A stretch of 64,000 bases of DNA from Haliea salexigens DSM 19537 (GCF_000423125.1 NZ_AUHJ01000002.1:1-64000), one strand, 5' to 3'. Shown: positions 29,220 to 39,537, numbered from the stretch's first letter. A program made the numbers and translations. Notes: a model not told the origin generated them from the sequence alone.

Positions 29220-30497
29220 TCAATGTCGGGTTTTGCCTTTGGCGTCAACGGCTGAAGCGAGCACCGACTGCACCACGTTGCCCTGCAACTCCAGAATCTC
29301 CAGCCGGTAACCGGCGATCGCCAGACAGGCGTTGCCGGCAGGGAATGACTCCAGGTATTCCAGAATCAGACCACTCAGGGTCTTGGGTCCGTCGGTGGGC
29401 AGGTCCCAGTCCAGCGCCTTGTTGACGTCGCGCAGGTTGGCGTTGCCCGCAATGATATAGCTGCCGTCGCGTTGGGCGAAAATGCTGTCCCCGGTGTCGC
29501 TCATGCGCGATGTGAATTCGCCGACGATCTCTTCGAGAATATCTTCCAGGGCGACAATGCCCATCACTTCGCCGTATTCGTCCACCACAATCGCCAGGCG
29601 CAGCTTGTTCTTCTGGAAGTGCAGCAATTGCGTGTGCAGGGGCGTACTTTCGGGGATGAAGTAGGAGTCGTCCATTTCCCGCTCCAGGGCACCCCGGTCC
29701 AGACCGTGCTTGTCGATCACCCGGCTGAGGTTGCGCAGGTGCAGCACGCCGACAATATTGTTGATGTCGTCGCGCCATACGGGGAGGCGGGTGTGCGTGG
29801 AGGCCTGCAGGCAACGCAGGATCTCGTCGTCGCTGTCGTCGAGGTCGATGCCGTAGACGTCATTGCGCGGCACCATCACATCATCGACCGAGACCTCCTC
29901 CAGATCGAGAATGTTCAGCAGCATGCCGCGGTGGCGCGGCGGAATCAGCGCACCCGCCTCGGTGACGATGGTACGCAATTCCTCGGAGGACACATGCTCT
30001 TCTTTGGCGGCCCCCGCGTCGACTCCGAGCAGGCGCAGCAGGCCATTGGTCACACCGTTCACCAGCCACACTACCGGGTACATGGCCTTCATCAGGGGCA
30101 GCAGAATGACGCTGGCAGGGAAGGCGACGCGTTCCGGGTAGAGCGCGGCGATGGTCTTGGGCGTGATTTCGGCGAACACCAGTATCACCAGGGTCAGGCA
30201 GATGGTGGCGATGGCGATGCCGGCGTCGCCCCACAGGCGTATGGCGATAACCGTGGCGATAGCCGAGGCAAGGATGTTGACCAGATTGTTGCCGATCAGG
30301 ATCAGGCCGATCAGGCGATCAGGTCGTTCCAGCAATTTGCTGGCACGACGCGCGCCGCGATGCCTCTGTTTCCTGAGGTGCTTCAGCCGGTAACGGTTGA
30401 GGGACATCATGCCGGTTTCCGAGCTGGAAAAGAAACCAGACAAAAGAATGAGAACAACCAGAATGGAGGACAGGAGACCCAGCGGGGCTTCGTTCAA
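29220..30497 (-). CDS. CNNM/CorC-type transporter with CBS domains
   Basis: Inner-membrane protein of 425 aa (YfjD group). An N-terminal DUF21/CNNM region with about four helices runs to residue 140. A CBS pair starts at DDVMVPRNDVYGIDLDDSDD, and a C-terminal CorC/HlyC domain ends the protein. The family exports or regulates Mg or Co. It is convergent with the DUF1289 gene and shares its strand with ypjD, the same neighbours as in Escherichia coli next to ffh. Confidence 0.93.
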   Translation of the reverse strand: MNEAPLGLLSSILVVLILLSGFFSSSETGMMSLNRYRLKHLRKQRHRGARRASKLLERPDRLIGLILIGNNLVNILASAIATVIAIRLWGDAGIAIATICLTLVILVFAEITPKTIAALYPERVAFPASVILLPLMKAMYPVVWLVNGVTNGLLRLLGVDAGAAKEEHVSSEELRTIVTEAGALIPPRHRGMLLNILDLEEVSVDDVMVPRNDVYGIDLDDSDDEILRCLQASTHTRLPVWRDDINNIVGVLHLRNLSRVIDKHGLDRGALEREMDDSYFIPESTPLHTQLLHFQKNKLRLAIVVDEYGEVMGIVALEDILEEIVGEFTSRMSDTGDSIFAQRDGSYIIAGNANLRDVNKALDWDLPTDGPKTLSGLILEYLESFPAGNACLAIAGYRLEILELQGNVVQSVLASAVDAKGKTRH

Positions 30498-30591
30498 AGC
30501 GGGGGCGAACCTTTGGCGTGAGCGGACTGATCATCTTGAAGAAAAAGACAGTTCGGGGCAACCCCTGTGGTTCATTGAGCCGGCACGGGGA

Positions 30592-31395
30592 TTATCCGCG
30601 TTGCAGGAGCAGTTCCAGAACCAGTTTGGAGCCGAGAAAAGCCAGCATCAGCAGCAGGAAGCCGCCAATGGTGAAGCGCGCTGCGGTCTGGCTGCGCCAG
30701 CCGAGTTGGTAGCGGCCCCAGAGAAGCGTGGAGTAGATGACCCAGGCGACCAGCGTCAGCACGGTTTTGTGCACCAGGTGCTGGGCAAAGAAATCGTCGA
30801 CGAAGAGGAAACCGGTGGCAATGGCCACGGTGAGTAGTACAACCCCCATCCACACCAGCTCAAAAAGCATGGTTTCCATGAGTTGCAGCGGTGGCAGGAA
30901 ACTGACGATGCCGGTGGCGCGGTGCTGTTTCAGTTGCCGGTCCTGTATCGCGACCAGTACGGCCTGCACCGCGGCGAGGGTCAGCACCGCATAGGCCAGA
31001 ATGGAGGACGCAATATGCAGCAGCAGGCCGTGGCCGAGTGCCTCGGGTGTGCTGCCGGTCTGCGGTGCAAAGGCCGAAATCAGCACTGTGGAGGCGGACA
31101 GGGGCAGCAGCACAATCAGCAGATTCTGCAGCGGCCAGCGCACCAGCCAGGAGATGCAGGCAAGGTTGATGACAAACGAGATCAGCGCGAGGATGCGGTA
31201 GAGGCCCAGGTGCACGCTGTGCTCGTCGAAAATGCTCGACCACGCCACCAGGGCGTGGCAGACCAGCGCAATGGCGCCCAGCGCGATGACCGAGGTGCTG
31301 AGGCGCGGCTTGCGCTGCAGGATGTGCATCAGGTGCAGCCCCGCGGCTGCCAGGTAGAGCAGCGCGGCAGCAATGGCGAGCAGTGGCAGTGGCAT
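30592..31395 (-). CDS. ypjD: CcsA-like inner membrane protein YpjD
   Basis: A 267-aa protein with eight hydrophobic helices and the cytochrome c assembly (CcsA/CcmC-like) fold. The family is called YpjD and is nearly always next to ffh, divergent from it as here. A typical heme WxWD motif is not obvious; HKTVLTLVAWVIYSTLLWGR is the most conserved stretch. Role in heme handling is inferred from the family. Confidence 0.88.
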   Translation of the reverse strand: MPLPLLAIAAALLYLAAAGLHLMHILQRKPRLSTSVIALGAIALVCHALVAWSSIFDEHSVHLGLYRILALISFVINLACISWLVRWPLQNLLIVLLPLSASTVLISAFAPQTGSTPEALGHGLLLHIASSILAYAVLTLAAVQAVLVAIQDRQLKQHRATGIVSFLPPLQLMETMLFELVWMGVVLLTVAIATGFLFVDDFFAQHLVHKTVLTLVAWVIYSTLLWGRYQLGWRSQTAARFTIGGFLLLMLAFLGSKLVLELLLQRG

Positions 31396-31493
31396 GGTTG
31401 GGGCTTGGACCCGGGTGGCGTATACTGCGCTCCTTTGTACCGATTTGTCCGGCCATTGGCAATAGTGGCCGCTTGCTGCCGAGAGTTCCGCTG

Positions 31494-32873
31494 ATGTTCG
31501 AGAGTCTGTCCGATCGCCTGTCCCAGAGTTTGCGCGCCATTACTGGCAAGGCGCGCCTGACCGAGGACAACATTCAGGAAACGCTGCGCGAAGTGCGCAT
31601 GGCGCTGCTGGAAGCTGACGTTGCGCTGCCCGTGGTCAAGGATTTTGTTGAGGCGGTGAAGCAACGCGCGCTGGGGCAGGAGGTCAGCAAGAGCCTGAGT
31701 CCGGGCCAGGCGTTCCTGCGCATCGTGCAGGCAGAGCTGGAAGCGGTGATGGGCACCGCCAACGAAGGGCTGAACCTCGCCACGCAGCCGCCGGCAATCA
31801 TTCTGATGGCCGGCCTGCAGGGGGCGGGCAAGACCACTTCGGTCGCCAAGCTGGCGCGTCTGCTCAAGGAGCGCGACAAGAAATCGGTCACCGTGGTGAG
31901 CGCCGACGTGTATCGCCCGGCGGCGATCAAGCAGCTGGAGACCCTGGCGGCGGAGGTCGGTGTCGACTTCTTTCCCAGCGAGGCTCAGCAGGCGCCGGTG
32001 GACATCGCTCGCGCCGCCATGGAGCATGCCCGCATCCGTTTCAGCGATGTGCTGATTGTGGATACCGCGGGCCGCCTGGCGGTCGACGAGGCCATGATGG
32101 CCGAGATCGCTGAACTGCACAGGGTAACGCAGCCGGTGGAAACCCTGTTCGTGGTCGACGCCATGACCGGGCAGGATGCGGCCAACACGGCGAAGGCGTT
32201 TGGCGAGGCGCTGCCACTCACGGGCGTGATTCTGACCAAAGTCGATGCAGACACCCGTGGTGGCGCCGCGCTGTCGGTGCGCACCATCACCGGCAAGCCG
32301 ATCAAGTTCCTGGGGGTGGGTGAGAAAACCCAGGCGTTGGACCCCTTCCACCCGGACCGGTTGGCATCGCGTATTCTCGGCATGGGCGATGTGCTCTCGC
32401 TGATCGAGGAGGCGGAGCAGAAGGTCGACAAGCAGAAAGCCGAGCGGCTCGCGCGCAAGGTGAAGAAGGGCGGTCGTTTCGACCTGGAAGATTTCCGCGA
32501 TCAGCTGCAGCAGATGAACAACATGGGCGGCATCACCGGCATGCTCGACAAATTGCCGGGTATGGGCAACATGGCCCAGATGGCGCAGCAGAACCTCGAC
32601 ATGAAGATGTTTGCGCGCATGGAGGCCATGATCAACTCCATGACGGTGAAGGAGCGGCGCAACCCGGACCTGATTGCGGGTTCGCGCAAGCGCCGCATCT
32701 GCCTGGGTTCGGGCACCCAGGTGCAGGACCTCAATCGCCTGCTCAAGCAGCACAAGCAAATGCAGAAAATGATGAAAAAGATGAAGGGTGGCGGCATGGA
32801 GCGCATGATGCGCGGCCTCGGTGGCATGATGCCGCCGGGCGGCGGCGGTGGGGGCGGCTTCCCCTTCCGGTAA
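31494..32873 (+). CDS. ffh: Signal recognition particle GTPase Ffh
   Basis: A 459-aa SRP54 protein that targets nascent membrane proteins with 4.5S RNA and FtsY. The N domain is at residues 1-90, the G1 loop is GLQGAGKTTS near residue 107, DTAGR is G3 and TKVD is G4. A methionine-rich M domain follows, ending in a Gly-rich tail GGGGGGFPFR. ATG 31494 gives the normal MFESLSDRLS start; the frame is open further upstream but lacks homology. Confidence 0.98.
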   Translation: MFESLSDRLSQSLRAITGKARLTEDNIQETLREVRMALLEADVALPVVKDFVEAVKQRALGQEVSKSLSPGQAFLRIVQAELEAVMGTANEGLNLATQPPAIILMAGLQGAGKTTSVAKLARLLKERDKKSVTVVSADVYRPAAIKQLETLAAEVGVDFFPSEAQQAPVDIARAAMEHARIRFSDVLIVDTAGRLAVDEAMMAEIAELHRVTQPVETLFVVDAMTGQDAANTAKAFGEALPLTGVILTKVDADTRGGAALSVRTITGKPIKFLGVGEKTQALDPFHPDRLASRILGMGDVLSLIEEAEQKVDKQKAERLARKVKKGGRFDLEDFRDQLQQMNNMGGITGMLDKLPGMGNMAQMAQQNLDMKMFARMEAMINSMTVKERRNPDLIAGSRKRRICLGSGTQVQDLNRLLKQHKQMQKMMKKMKGGGMERMMRGLGGMMPPGGGGGGGFPFR

Positions 32874-32913
32874 GCCCGCAGAATCCTTGAAAAATTCCGC
32901 TGTGCGGGGCTTT
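32872..32913 (+). terminator. Hairpin between ffh and rpsP
   Basis: AAGCCCGCA at 32872-32880 pairs, with one bulge, with TGCGGGGCTT at 32904-32913; an inner GAAT/ATTC stem may extend it. Only three T residues follow. It is a weak terminator or attenuator at best. Confidence 0.4.
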
Positions 32914-33032
32914 CAAAACCTGCCGAAGTTCCGTATGATACGCCACCTTTGCGGCCGTAGTGCCGGTGTTTGTCGTGGATGAGGCGGCAGGTTAGCCGCA
33001 GATCCCGACTCATTTTCAGGAAATTACGGAAT

Positions 33033-33287
33033 ATGGTAACAATTCGTCTTTCTCGTGGTGGTGCCAAGAAGCGCCCTTTCTATCATCTGACGGTGACCGA
33101 CAGCCGCAAGTCACGCGACGGTCGTTTCATCGAGCGCGTGGGCTTCTTCAACCCGGTCGCCCGTGGTCAGGAAGTGCGTCTCAATGTCGACGCCGAGCGT
33201 GTGGCGTTCTGGCAGAGCCAGGGTGCGCAGCTGTCCGAGCGCGTGGCCAAGCTGGTCAAGGAAGCGGGCGCAGCAGCAGCGGCCTGA
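33033..33287 (+). CDS. rpsP: 30S ribosomal protein S16
   Basis: An 84-aa small-subunit protein: [20 protein letters not shown] and [13 protein letters not shown] are diagnostic. ATG 33033 is used. It begins the rpsP-rimM-trmD-rplS operon. Confidence 0.98.
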   Translation: MVTIRLSRGGAKKRPFYHLTVTDSRKSRDGRFIERVGFFNPVARGQEVRLNVDAERVAFWQSQGAQLSERVAKLVKEAGAAAAA

Positions 33288-33303
33288 GCCAGCGTCGCCG
33301 GGC

Positions 33304-33840
33304 ATGAGTGAGGCCGCTGAGCGCCTGGTCATCGGCCGTATAACCGGCTGTTATGGCATCAAGGGCTGGGTACGGATTCACTCATACACTGAGCCGATGG
33401 AGAATTTCCTCGAGTTCAGCGGGTTCAAGGTGCAGCGGCGCGGCGCGTATGAAACCATCGAGTTCGATGGCGGGCGCAGGCAGGGCAAGGGGCTGGTGGC
33501 TCATATTCGCGGTGTTGATGATCGCGATCTTGCCGAGAGCTTCCAGGGGTTGGAGGTGAGCGTAGCCAGCAACGCGTTGCCCGAGCTCGAAGATGGCGAT
33601 TACTACTGGCACCAGCTGCAGGGTTTGCAGGTGTGGTGTCATACGGATAACGGACAGGTGTTGCTCGGCGCAGTCGACTACCTGATCGAGACCGGAGCAA
33701 ACGATGTGCTGGTGGTGAAGCCCTGTGAGGGCAGTATCGACCAGCGGGAACGGCTCATTCCCTGGCTGCCCGGCACTACGGTGCGGCAGGTGGACGAGGA
33801 GTCGGGACGGATCGAGGTGGACTGGTTCCCGGAAGATTAG
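33304..33840 (+). CDS. rimM: Ribosome maturation factor RimM
   Basis: A 178-aa 16S processing factor that binds S19. The N-terminal RimM barrel begins [20 protein letters not shown], and the C-terminal PRC barrel has [12 protein letters not shown] and ends in the acidic VDWFPED. It is 16 bp after rpsP. Confidence 0.97.
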   Translation: MSEAAERLVIGRITGCYGIKGWVRIHSYTEPMENFLEFSGFKVQRRGAYETIEFDGGRRQGKGLVAHIRGVDDRDLAESFQGLEVSVASNALPELEDGDYYWHQLQGLQVWCHTDNGQVLLGAVDYLIETGANDVLVVKPCEGSIDQRERLIPWLPGTTVRQVDEESGRIEVDWFPED

Positions 33841-33869
33841 GAGCTGTTCACAGGAGGCGGGTGGCACAC

Positions 33870-34613
33870 ATGCATATTGCTTTGGTGAGCCTGTTTCCGG
33901 AGATGTTCAACGCGGTCAGCGAGCACGGTATCACCGGGCGCGCGGTGCAGCAGGGGCTGGTGGGCCTGAGCCACAGCAACCCCAGGGACTTCACCGAAGA
34001 CCGCCACCGCACGGTGGACGATCGCCCGTTTGGCGGCGGCCCCGGCATGGTGATGAAAGTGGCGCCTCTCGAGCAGGCGATTCGCGCTGCCAGGGCGCAG
34101 GCGAAGCAGCCAGCGCGGGTGATTTATCTGTCTCCCCAGGGGCGCAGGTTTGATCATCGCAAGGCGGTCAGCCTGGCGCGGGAGTCCGCCCTGGTGTTGA
34201 TTGCGGGGCGCTATGAAGGCGTTGACGAGCGCCTGATTGAGCGCGAGGTCGACGAGGAGTTATCCATCGGCGATTACGTGCTCTCCGGTGGCGAGCTGGC
34301 GGCCATGGTAGTCATGGACGCGGTGATCCGGCAGTTGCCGGGTGTGTTGGGCCACGCGCTGTCGGCGCAGGAGGATTCCTTCGCCGACGGACTGCTGGAT
34401 TGCCCGCATTACACCCGCCCGGAGAACTACCGGGAGCAGGCGGTACCGGAGGTTTTGTTGAGCGGCGATCACGAACGGATTCGTCGCTGGCGTCTCAAGC
34501 AGGCGCTGGGTCGCACGCTGGAGCGGCGCCCGGATCTGCTCGAGGGCAGGGCCCTGACGGCCGAGGAACAGGAATTGCTGGCACTGTACTGCCAGGAACG
34601 GGATTTGAGTTGA
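33870..34613 (+). CDS. trmD: tRNA (guanine-N1)-methyltransferase TrmD
   Basis: A 247-aa SPOUT methyltransferase that makes m1G37. It has [11 protein letters not shown], the knot motif [11 protein letters not shown] and [19 protein letters not shown] 33870 ([13 protein letters not shown]) follows AGGAGG by 12 bases; the nearer GTG 33861 is too close to that site. Confidence 0.97.
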   Translation: MHIALVSLFPEMFNAVSEHGITGRAVQQGLVGLSHSNPRDFTEDRHRTVDDRPFGGGPGMVMKVAPLEQAIRAARAQAKQPARVIYLSPQGRRFDHRKAVSLARESALVLIAGRYEGVDERLIEREVDEELSIGDYVLSGGELAAMVVMDAVIRQLPGVLGHALSAQEDSFADGLLDCPHYTRPENYREQAVPEVLLSGDHERIRRWRLKQALGRTLERRPDLLEGRALTAEEQELLALYCQERDLS

Positions 34614-34658
34614 TTCGCTAGCTGTGAAGCTACGCACGGTAAATGACAGGAGCGCACC

Positions 34659-35018
34659 ATGAGCACCAACAAGATTATCTCTCAGCTTGACGCTGAACAG
34701 ATGCAAAAAGATCTGCCCGAGTTCAGCCCCGGTGACACGGTGGTGGTGCAGGTAAAAGTGAAGGAAGGCAACCGCGAGCGTCTGCAGGCGTTCGAGGGCG
34801 TGTGCATCGCCAAGCGCAGCCGCGGCCTGAACTCTGCCTTCACCGTGCGCAAGATCTCCCACGGTGTGGGCGTCGAGCGTACCTTCCAGGCTTACAGCCC
34901 CCTGGTGGACAGTGTGACCGTCAAGCGTCGCGGTGACGTGCGTCAGGCCAAGCTGTACTACCTGCGCGAACTGTCCGGTAAAGCGGCTCGTATCAAGGAA
35001 AAGCTGACAGCCAAATAA
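34659..35018 (+). CDS. rplS: 50S ribosomal protein L19
   Basis: A 119-aa large-subunit protein located at the 30S-50S interface. [20 protein letters not shown] and [17 protein letters not shown] are diagnostic. AGGAG precedes ATG 34659. It is last in the operon, before the terminator at 35039. Confidence 0.98.
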   Translation: MSTNKIISQLDAEQMQKDLPEFSPGDTVVVQVKVKEGNRERLQAFEGVCIAKRSRGLNSAFTVRKISHGVGVERTFQAYSPLVDSVTVKRRGDVRQAKLYYLRELSGKAARIKEKLTAK

Positions 35019-35038
35019 GGCGTGCAAGCAGCAGCGAA

Positions 35039-35063
35039 AGCGGCCCACCTGGCCGCTTTTTTT
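35039..35063 (+). terminator. Intrinsic terminator of rpsP operon
   Basis: AGCGGCC (35039-35045) pairs with GGCCGCT (35051-35057) around a CACCT loop, then seven T in a row from 35057. It ends rpsP-rimM-trmD-rplS. Confidence 0.93.
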
Positions 35064-35119
35064 GTGCCTGCGTATCCGGCAGTTCTGTGCCGTGGCAAAC
35101 GGTGCTAGGCTAGCGGCCC

Positions 35120-36025
35120 ATGCGTGCCCAGCCTGATTCACTCGACCCAGCCATTGAGCAATACCTCGATGCGCTGTGGTTGGAGAAAGGCCTGAGTGGC
35201 AATACCCTGGACGCCTACCGCCGTGACCTCGGGCACTATCAGCAGTGGCTTGCGGGCCGCAAGGCGAGGCTCCTCGAAGCCGATCGCGTCGACTTGCAGG
35301 CCTACCTCGCCGCACGCCTCGGCAAGGGGCAATCACCGCGGTCGACAGCGCGTTTCATGTCCTGCGCGCGCGGATTCTATCGCTACCTGCTGCGCGAAGG
35401 GCGCCTCGACGCGGACCCGACACTGGATATCGACAGTCCGCAGCTGGGGCGCCCGTTGCCCAAGTCGTTGTCGGAACAGGATGTGGAGCGCCTGTTGGCG
35501 GCGCCGGATACCGGTGATGCCCTGGAGTTTCGCGACCGCGCCATGCTGGAGCTGCTTTATGCCTGCGGTTTGCGGGTGTCGGAGCTGACCGGGTTACAGC
35601 TGGTGCAGATCAGCCTGAACCAGGGCGTGCTACGGGTATTTGGCAAGGGCAGCAAGGAGCGGCTGGTACCCATGGGGGAGGAAGCGTTGAGCTGGTTACA
35701 GCGTTTTCTGGTGGGCCCGCGGCAGGAACTGCTCAGGGGTGTGCCCAGCGAGGCCGTGTTTCCCAGCCGTCGCGGCAGTATGATGACTCGCCAAGCCTTC
35801 TGGTATCGTATTAAAATCTACGCGCGGCGTGCCGGGATCAGTAAACCGCTATCGCCGCACACGCTGCGTCACGCGTTTGCCACGCACCTGCTGAACCACG
35901 GCGCAGACCTGCGTGTGGTGCAGATGTTGCTGGGGCACAGCGACCTGACCACAACCCAGATTTACACCCACGTCGCCCGGCAGCGCATGCAGGAACTGCA
36001 CGCCCGGCATCACCCGCGCGGGTGA
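35120..36025 (+). CDS. xerD: Tyrosine recombinase XerD
   Basis: A 301-aa recombinase that resolves chromosome dimers at dif with XerC. Catalytic residues R152 (CGLRVSEL), K176 (GKGSKER), H247 and R250 (HTLRHAFATH), H273 (LGHSDL) and Y282 are all in place. It is next to dsbC, the conserved chromosomal order, so it is the housekeeping enzyme and not an island integrase. Confidence 0.97.
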   Translation: MRAQPDSLDPAIEQYLDALWLEKGLSGNTLDAYRRDLGHYQQWLAGRKARLLEADRVDLQAYLAARLGKGQSPRSTARFMSCARGFYRYLLREGRLDADPTLDIDSPQLGRPLPKSLSEQDVERLLAAPDTGDALEFRDRAMLELLYACGLRVSELTGLQLVQISLNQGVLRVFGKGSKERLVPMGEEALSWLQRFLVGPRQELLRGVPSEAVFPSRRGSMMTRQAFWYRIKIYARRAGISKPLSPHTLRHAFATHLLNHGADLRVVQMLLGHSDLTTTQIYTHVARQRMQELHARHHPRG

Positions 36026-36121
36026 ACAAGCCGTGTGGAACTTGTCATAAGCGGTGTGTTCCAAACTGCCGCGGCACCACGAACTCCGGCGGCAGAGGCC
36101 GCCCGTAACCGAGGAATGTTC

Positions 36122-36871
36122 ATGATCAACCGAGTCCTAACTGTTCTGCTGGCCTGCCTGTTTGCGGGTGCTGTTGTGTCCGCCAGAGCTGCCGACCCCG
36201 TGCCTGCGGACGTAGCGGACTCCCTGCGCCAGATGCTGGAAAGCCCGGCCGATGGGCTCAAGGTGGCGACGATTGAACCCAGTGAAATCGAGGGCATGTA
36301 CGCGGTACAGCTGGTCGACGGTCCGCTGGTTTACGCCAACCGTACGGGTCAGTTCTTTATTGTGGGCGACCTGTTCACGGTGGGGCCTGCGGGTTATGTG
36401 AACCTCGCGGAAAAGCGCCGTGATGGCGAACGCGCCGAGCGGCTCGCAACGCTCTCGCCCGCCGACATGATCATATTCCCGGCCAAGGGGGAAACGCGGT
36501 CCCATATCACGGTGTTCACCGATGTCACTTGTTTCTACTGCCAGAAGCTGCACCGCGAAGTGCCGGAACTGAACAAGCGCGGCGTGGAGGTGCGCTACCT
36601 CGCCTACCCGCGTTCCGGGCTGGCCTCCGAGGGGTATCGCAAGCTGGCAACGGCGTGGTGTGCAAACGACCGCGCCGATGCCCTCACGCGTCTGAAAAAC
36701 GGCGAGTCAGTCACCGAGAACGTGTGTCAGGGTTCACCTGTGGCTGACCAGTACCAGCTCGGCCAGTCGATGGGCGTGCGCGGTACGCCGGCCATTATCA
36801 CGGCCAGCGGCCAGATGATTCCCGGTTACCAGCCGGCGGACGAGCTGATGGGTACGCTCGGCCTGCAATAG
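36122..36871 (+). CDS. dsbC: Thiol:disulfide interchange protein DsbC
   Basis: A 249-aa periplasmic disulfide isomerase. A signal peptide ends ARA-23; a dimerisation domain precedes the thioredoxin domain with the active site CFYC (C137, C140), and the cis-proline motif is GTPAI. A second disulfide pair is likely between the Cys of AWCAND and that of ENVCQG. GAGGA six bases upstream favours ATG 36122 over ATG 36116. Confidence 0.95.
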   Translation: MINRVLTVLLACLFAGAVVSARAADPVPADVADSLRQMLESPADGLKVATIEPSEIEGMYAVQLVDGPLVYANRTGQFFIVGDLFTVGPAGYVNLAEKRRDGERAERLATLSPADMIIFPAKGETRSHITVFTDVTCFYCQKLHREVPELNKRGVEVRYLAYPRSGLASEGYRKLATAWCANDRADALTRLKNGESVTENVCQGSPVADQYQLGQSMGVRGTPAIITASGQMIPGYQPADELMGTLGLQ

Positions 36872-36876
36872 CGCGC

Positions 36877-36897
36877 AGCCGGCGTGTTTAGCCGGCT
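36877..36897 (+). terminator. Hairpin after dsbC without T-tract
   Basis: AGCCGGC (36877-36883) and GCCGGCT (36891-36897) form a 7-bp stem with a 7-base loop. No T run follows, so termination there is uncertain. Confidence 0.4.
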
Positions 36898-36904
36898 CCC
36901 TCCG

Positions 36905-36933
36905 TTGACAGCCACGGGTGTACTCAGTACTGT
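36905..36933 (+). promoter_or_regulatory. Probable sigma-70 promoter of alaC
   Basis: A perfect TTGACA (36905-36910) is followed after 17 bp by TACTGT (36928-36933), placing transcription start about 50 bp before alaC. Confidence 0.5.
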
Positions 36934-36989
36934 TTGCCACCTTTTTAGTTTGCAGCCCGTAATGGGCTGCCCAACCGAGTCCCTGTGCA

Positions 36990-38186
36990 GTGGAAGACCA
37001 GTTTCAGCGCATTCAGCGCTTGCCCCCCTATGTGTTCAACATTATCGGTGAACTGAAGCAGCAGGCGCGTGCGGCAGGTGAAGACATCATTGATTTCGGT
37101 ATGGGCAATCCCGATCAGCCAACGCCTTCGCACATCGTCGACAAGCTGGTAGAAACAGCGCGCCGCGGCGACACCCACCGCTATTCCCAGTCCAAGGGCA
37201 TACCGCGCCTGCGCAAGGCTATCTGCGACTGGTATCAGCGCCGCTACGACGTGACGCTGGACCCGAGCACCGAGGCGATTGTTACCCTGGGGTCCAAAGA
37301 GGGCCTGGCACACCTGGCGCTCGCCACCACGGGCCCGGGCGATGCGATTCTGGTGCCGAATCCAGCTTATCCCATCCACCCCTACGGTTTCGTGATCTCG
37401 GGCGCGGATATCCGCCACGTGCCGATGGGCGACGAAAACAGTTTCTTCGACGAGCTGGAGAACGCCATCCGCAACAGCTGGCCACGGCCCAAGATGCTGG
37501 TGCTGAGTTTTCCCTCCAACCCTACCGGGCAGGTGGTGGAGCTGGAGTTTTTTGAGCGTGTTATCGCTGTTGCCCGTGAACACCAGATCTGGGTGGTGCA
37601 GGACCTCGCCTACGCCGATCTCTGCTACGACGGCTACGTCGCGCCGTCGATTCTGCAGGTAGAGGGCGCACGAGAAGTGGCGGTGGAATTCTTCAGTATG
37701 TCCAAGAGTTACAACATGCCGGGTTGGCGGGTGGGCTTCTGCTGCGGCAACAAGCAGTTGGTCGGTGCGCTGGGGCGCATGAAGTCCTACCTCGACTATG
37801 GGATGTTCACGCCCATCCAGGTGGCGGCGATTGCGGCGCTGGAGGGTGACCAGACCTGTGTGCAGGAAATCACTGCCATGTATAAAGCGCGCCGTGATGT
37901 GCTGTGCAGCGGCCTCAATGCACTGGGTTGGCCGGTCACGCCGCCCCGGGCGACCATGTTTGTCTGGGCACGCATTCCTGACTTCTATCAGGCTATGGGG
38001 TCGCTGGAATTCAGCAAGAAGCTGTTGCAGGAGGCGCAGGTGGCGGTGTCGCCGGGCGTCGGTTTTGGTGAATACGGTGAGGGCTACGTACGTTTTGGCC
38101 TGATTGAAAATGAACACCGCACGCGTCAGGCCCTGCGTAATATCAAGCGCATGTTTCGCGCCGATGGCCACGTGGGAACGGTGTGA
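36990..38186 (+). CDS. alaC: Alanine transaminase AlaC-type aminotransferase
   Basis: A 398-aa class I PLP aminotransferase. The PLP lysine is in [15 protein letters not shown], the substrate region is [12 protein letters not shown]-like ([10 protein letters not shown]), and the N-terminus [13 protein letters not shown] is typical of AlaC. It makes alanine from pyruvate and glutamate. The start is GTG 36990. It sits upstream of hom and thrC, common in pseudomonads, and shares a few bases with the start region of hom. Confidence 0.9.
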   Translation: MEDQFQRIQRLPPYVFNIIGELKQQARAAGEDIIDFGMGNPDQPTPSHIVDKLVETARRGDTHRYSQSKGIPRLRKAICDWYQRRYDVTLDPSTEAIVTLGSKEGLAHLALATTGPGDAILVPNPAYPIHPYGFVISGADIRHVPMGDENSFFDELENAIRNSWPRPKMLVLSFPSNPTGQVVELEFFERVIAVAREHQIWVVQDLAYADLCYDGYVAPSILQVEGAREVAVEFFSMSKSYNMPGWRVGFCCGNKQLVGALGRMKSYLDYGMFTPIQVAAIAALEGDQTCVQEITAMYKARRDVLCSGLNALGWPVTPPRATMFVWARIPDFYQAMGSLEFSKKLLQEAQVAVSPGVGFGEYGEGYVRFGLIENEHRTRQALRNIKRMFRADGHVGTV

Positions 38187-38218
38187 CGATGCATCATGAA
38201 GGAACAGGGGGAACTCCA

Positions 38219-39526
38219 GTGCAACCCGTGAGAATCGGAATCTGCGGCCTGGGTACAGTAGGCGGCGGCACCTTCAACCTGCTGCAGGAAAACGCCGAGG
38301 CGATCGCTGCGCGCGCGCAGGCGCCTCTGGCCGTTGTGCACATTGGTGCGCGGCGCGACAATCCTGCCTGCGATACCGGCAGTGTGCGAGTCAGCCGGGA
38401 CATTTTCGATGTTGTGGCCGACCCGGACGTTGACGTGCTGGTGGAATTGATCGGCGGCACGACGGTTGCCCGTGAGCTGGTGGAAGCGGCCATCCGCGCC
38501 GGCAAGCACGTGGTAACGGCCAACAAGGCGCTCATCGCCGAACACGGCAATGCGCTGTTTGCGCTGGCGGCGGAGCACAACGTTGCAGTGCGCTATGAAG
38601 CCGCGGTTGCCGGTGGTATCCCTATCATCAAGGCGCTGCGCGAGGGCCTGGCGGGCAACCATATCGAGTGGCTGGCAGGCATCATCAACGGTACGGGCAA
38701 CTTCATTCTCAGCGAGATGCGCGAGCACCGTCGGGAGTTTTCCGATGTGCTGGCGGAGGCGCAGGCCCTGGGTTACGCCGAGGCAGACCCTACCTTCGAT
38801 GTGGAGGGCATTGATGCCGCGCACAAACTGGTGATTCTTGCCTCCATTGCCTTCGGCATCCCGCTGCAGTTTGCGTCCGTGTACACCGAGGGCATTACGC
38901 GCCTCACGCCCCAGGATCTGGATTACGCCGAAGAGCTGGGGTATCGGGTGAAGCACCTGGGTATTGCCAAACAGGGGCCGAGCGGGGTGGAGTTACGCGT
39001 GCACCCCACGCTGATTCCCGAAGACCGTCTGCTGGCCAACGTCAATGGTGTCAAAAACGCCGTGTTGGTCGAGGGCAGCGCGGTCGGCCCCACGCTCTAT
39101 TATGGTGCGGGTGCGGGCGGCAAACCCACCGCGTCGGCAGTCGTGGCGGATCTGGTGGATCTGGCGCGCGACCTCAGCGCCGGCCAGGTGAGTCGGGTAC
39201 CGTCCCTGTCGTTCTCCAATGAAACGCTGCGCGATCTGCCGATTGTGCCGATGGCCGAAGTGGAAACACCCTGGTACCTGCGTATGGAGGCGGAGGACCG
39301 CACCGGCGTGTTGTCGCGCATCGCGACCATCTTCAGCGACCACGGTATAAGCATCGAGGCCCTGATCCAGAAGGCGCCGGCGGCGGGGCAGGCGACGGTC
39401 CCGCTGATCGTGCTGACCAATCGCGCGGCACAGGGCCGCGTGGACGCGGCCGTGGCAGAAATCGAGGCGCTGGACACGATCACCGGTCAGGTGGTCAGGA
39501 TCCGGGTCGAGCCGCTGGACGGCTAA
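38219..39526 (+). CDS. hom: Homoserine dehydrogenase
   Basis: A 435-aa NAD(P)-dependent enzyme of the Asp-to-Thr/Met pathway. The Rossmann motif IGICGLGTVGGG is at the N-terminus, the catalytic region is AGIINGTGNFILSEM and a C-terminal ACT domain (RTGVLSRIATIFSDHGISIE) gives threonine feedback control. I choose GTG 38219 because AGGGGGA lies six bases upstream and the product has the usual length; ATG 38189 is an alternative. Confidence 0.95.
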   Translation: MQPVRIGICGLGTVGGGTFNLLQENAEAIAARAQAPLAVVHIGARRDNPACDTGSVRVSRDIFDVVADPDVDVLVELIGGTTVARELVEAAIRAGKHVVTANKALIAEHGNALFALAAEHNVAVRYEAAVAGGIPIIKALREGLAGNHIEWLAGIINGTGNFILSEMREHRREFSDVLAEAQALGYAEADPTFDVEGIDAAHKLVILASIAFGIPLQFASVYTEGITRLTPQDLDYAEELGYRVKHLGIAKQGPSGVELRVHPTLIPEDRLLANVNGVKNAVLVEGSAVGPTLYYGAGAGGKPTASAVVADLVDLARDLSAGQVSRVPSLSFSNETLRDLPIVPMAEVETPWYLRMEAEDRTGVLSRIATIFSDHGISIEALIQKAPAAGQATVPLIVLTNRAAQGRVDAAVAEIEALDTITGQVVRIRVEPLDG

Positions 39527-39537
39527 CAGGAGCGAAC

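Noticed and set aside
29472-30521. 349-codon plus-strand frame
   Set aside because: Antisense to the CNNM/CorC gene.
31329-32759. 476-codon minus-strand frame
   Set aside because: It is antisense to ffh and its codon pattern is the mirror of a GC-rich gene; no domain and no ribosome-binding site.
32872-32913. Riboswitch or ribosomal leader before rpsP
   Set aside because: Only a single imperfect hairpin is seen and no conserved aptamer features are recognisable.
36945-38171. 408-codon minus-strand frame
   Set aside because: Shadow of alaC on the opposite strand.
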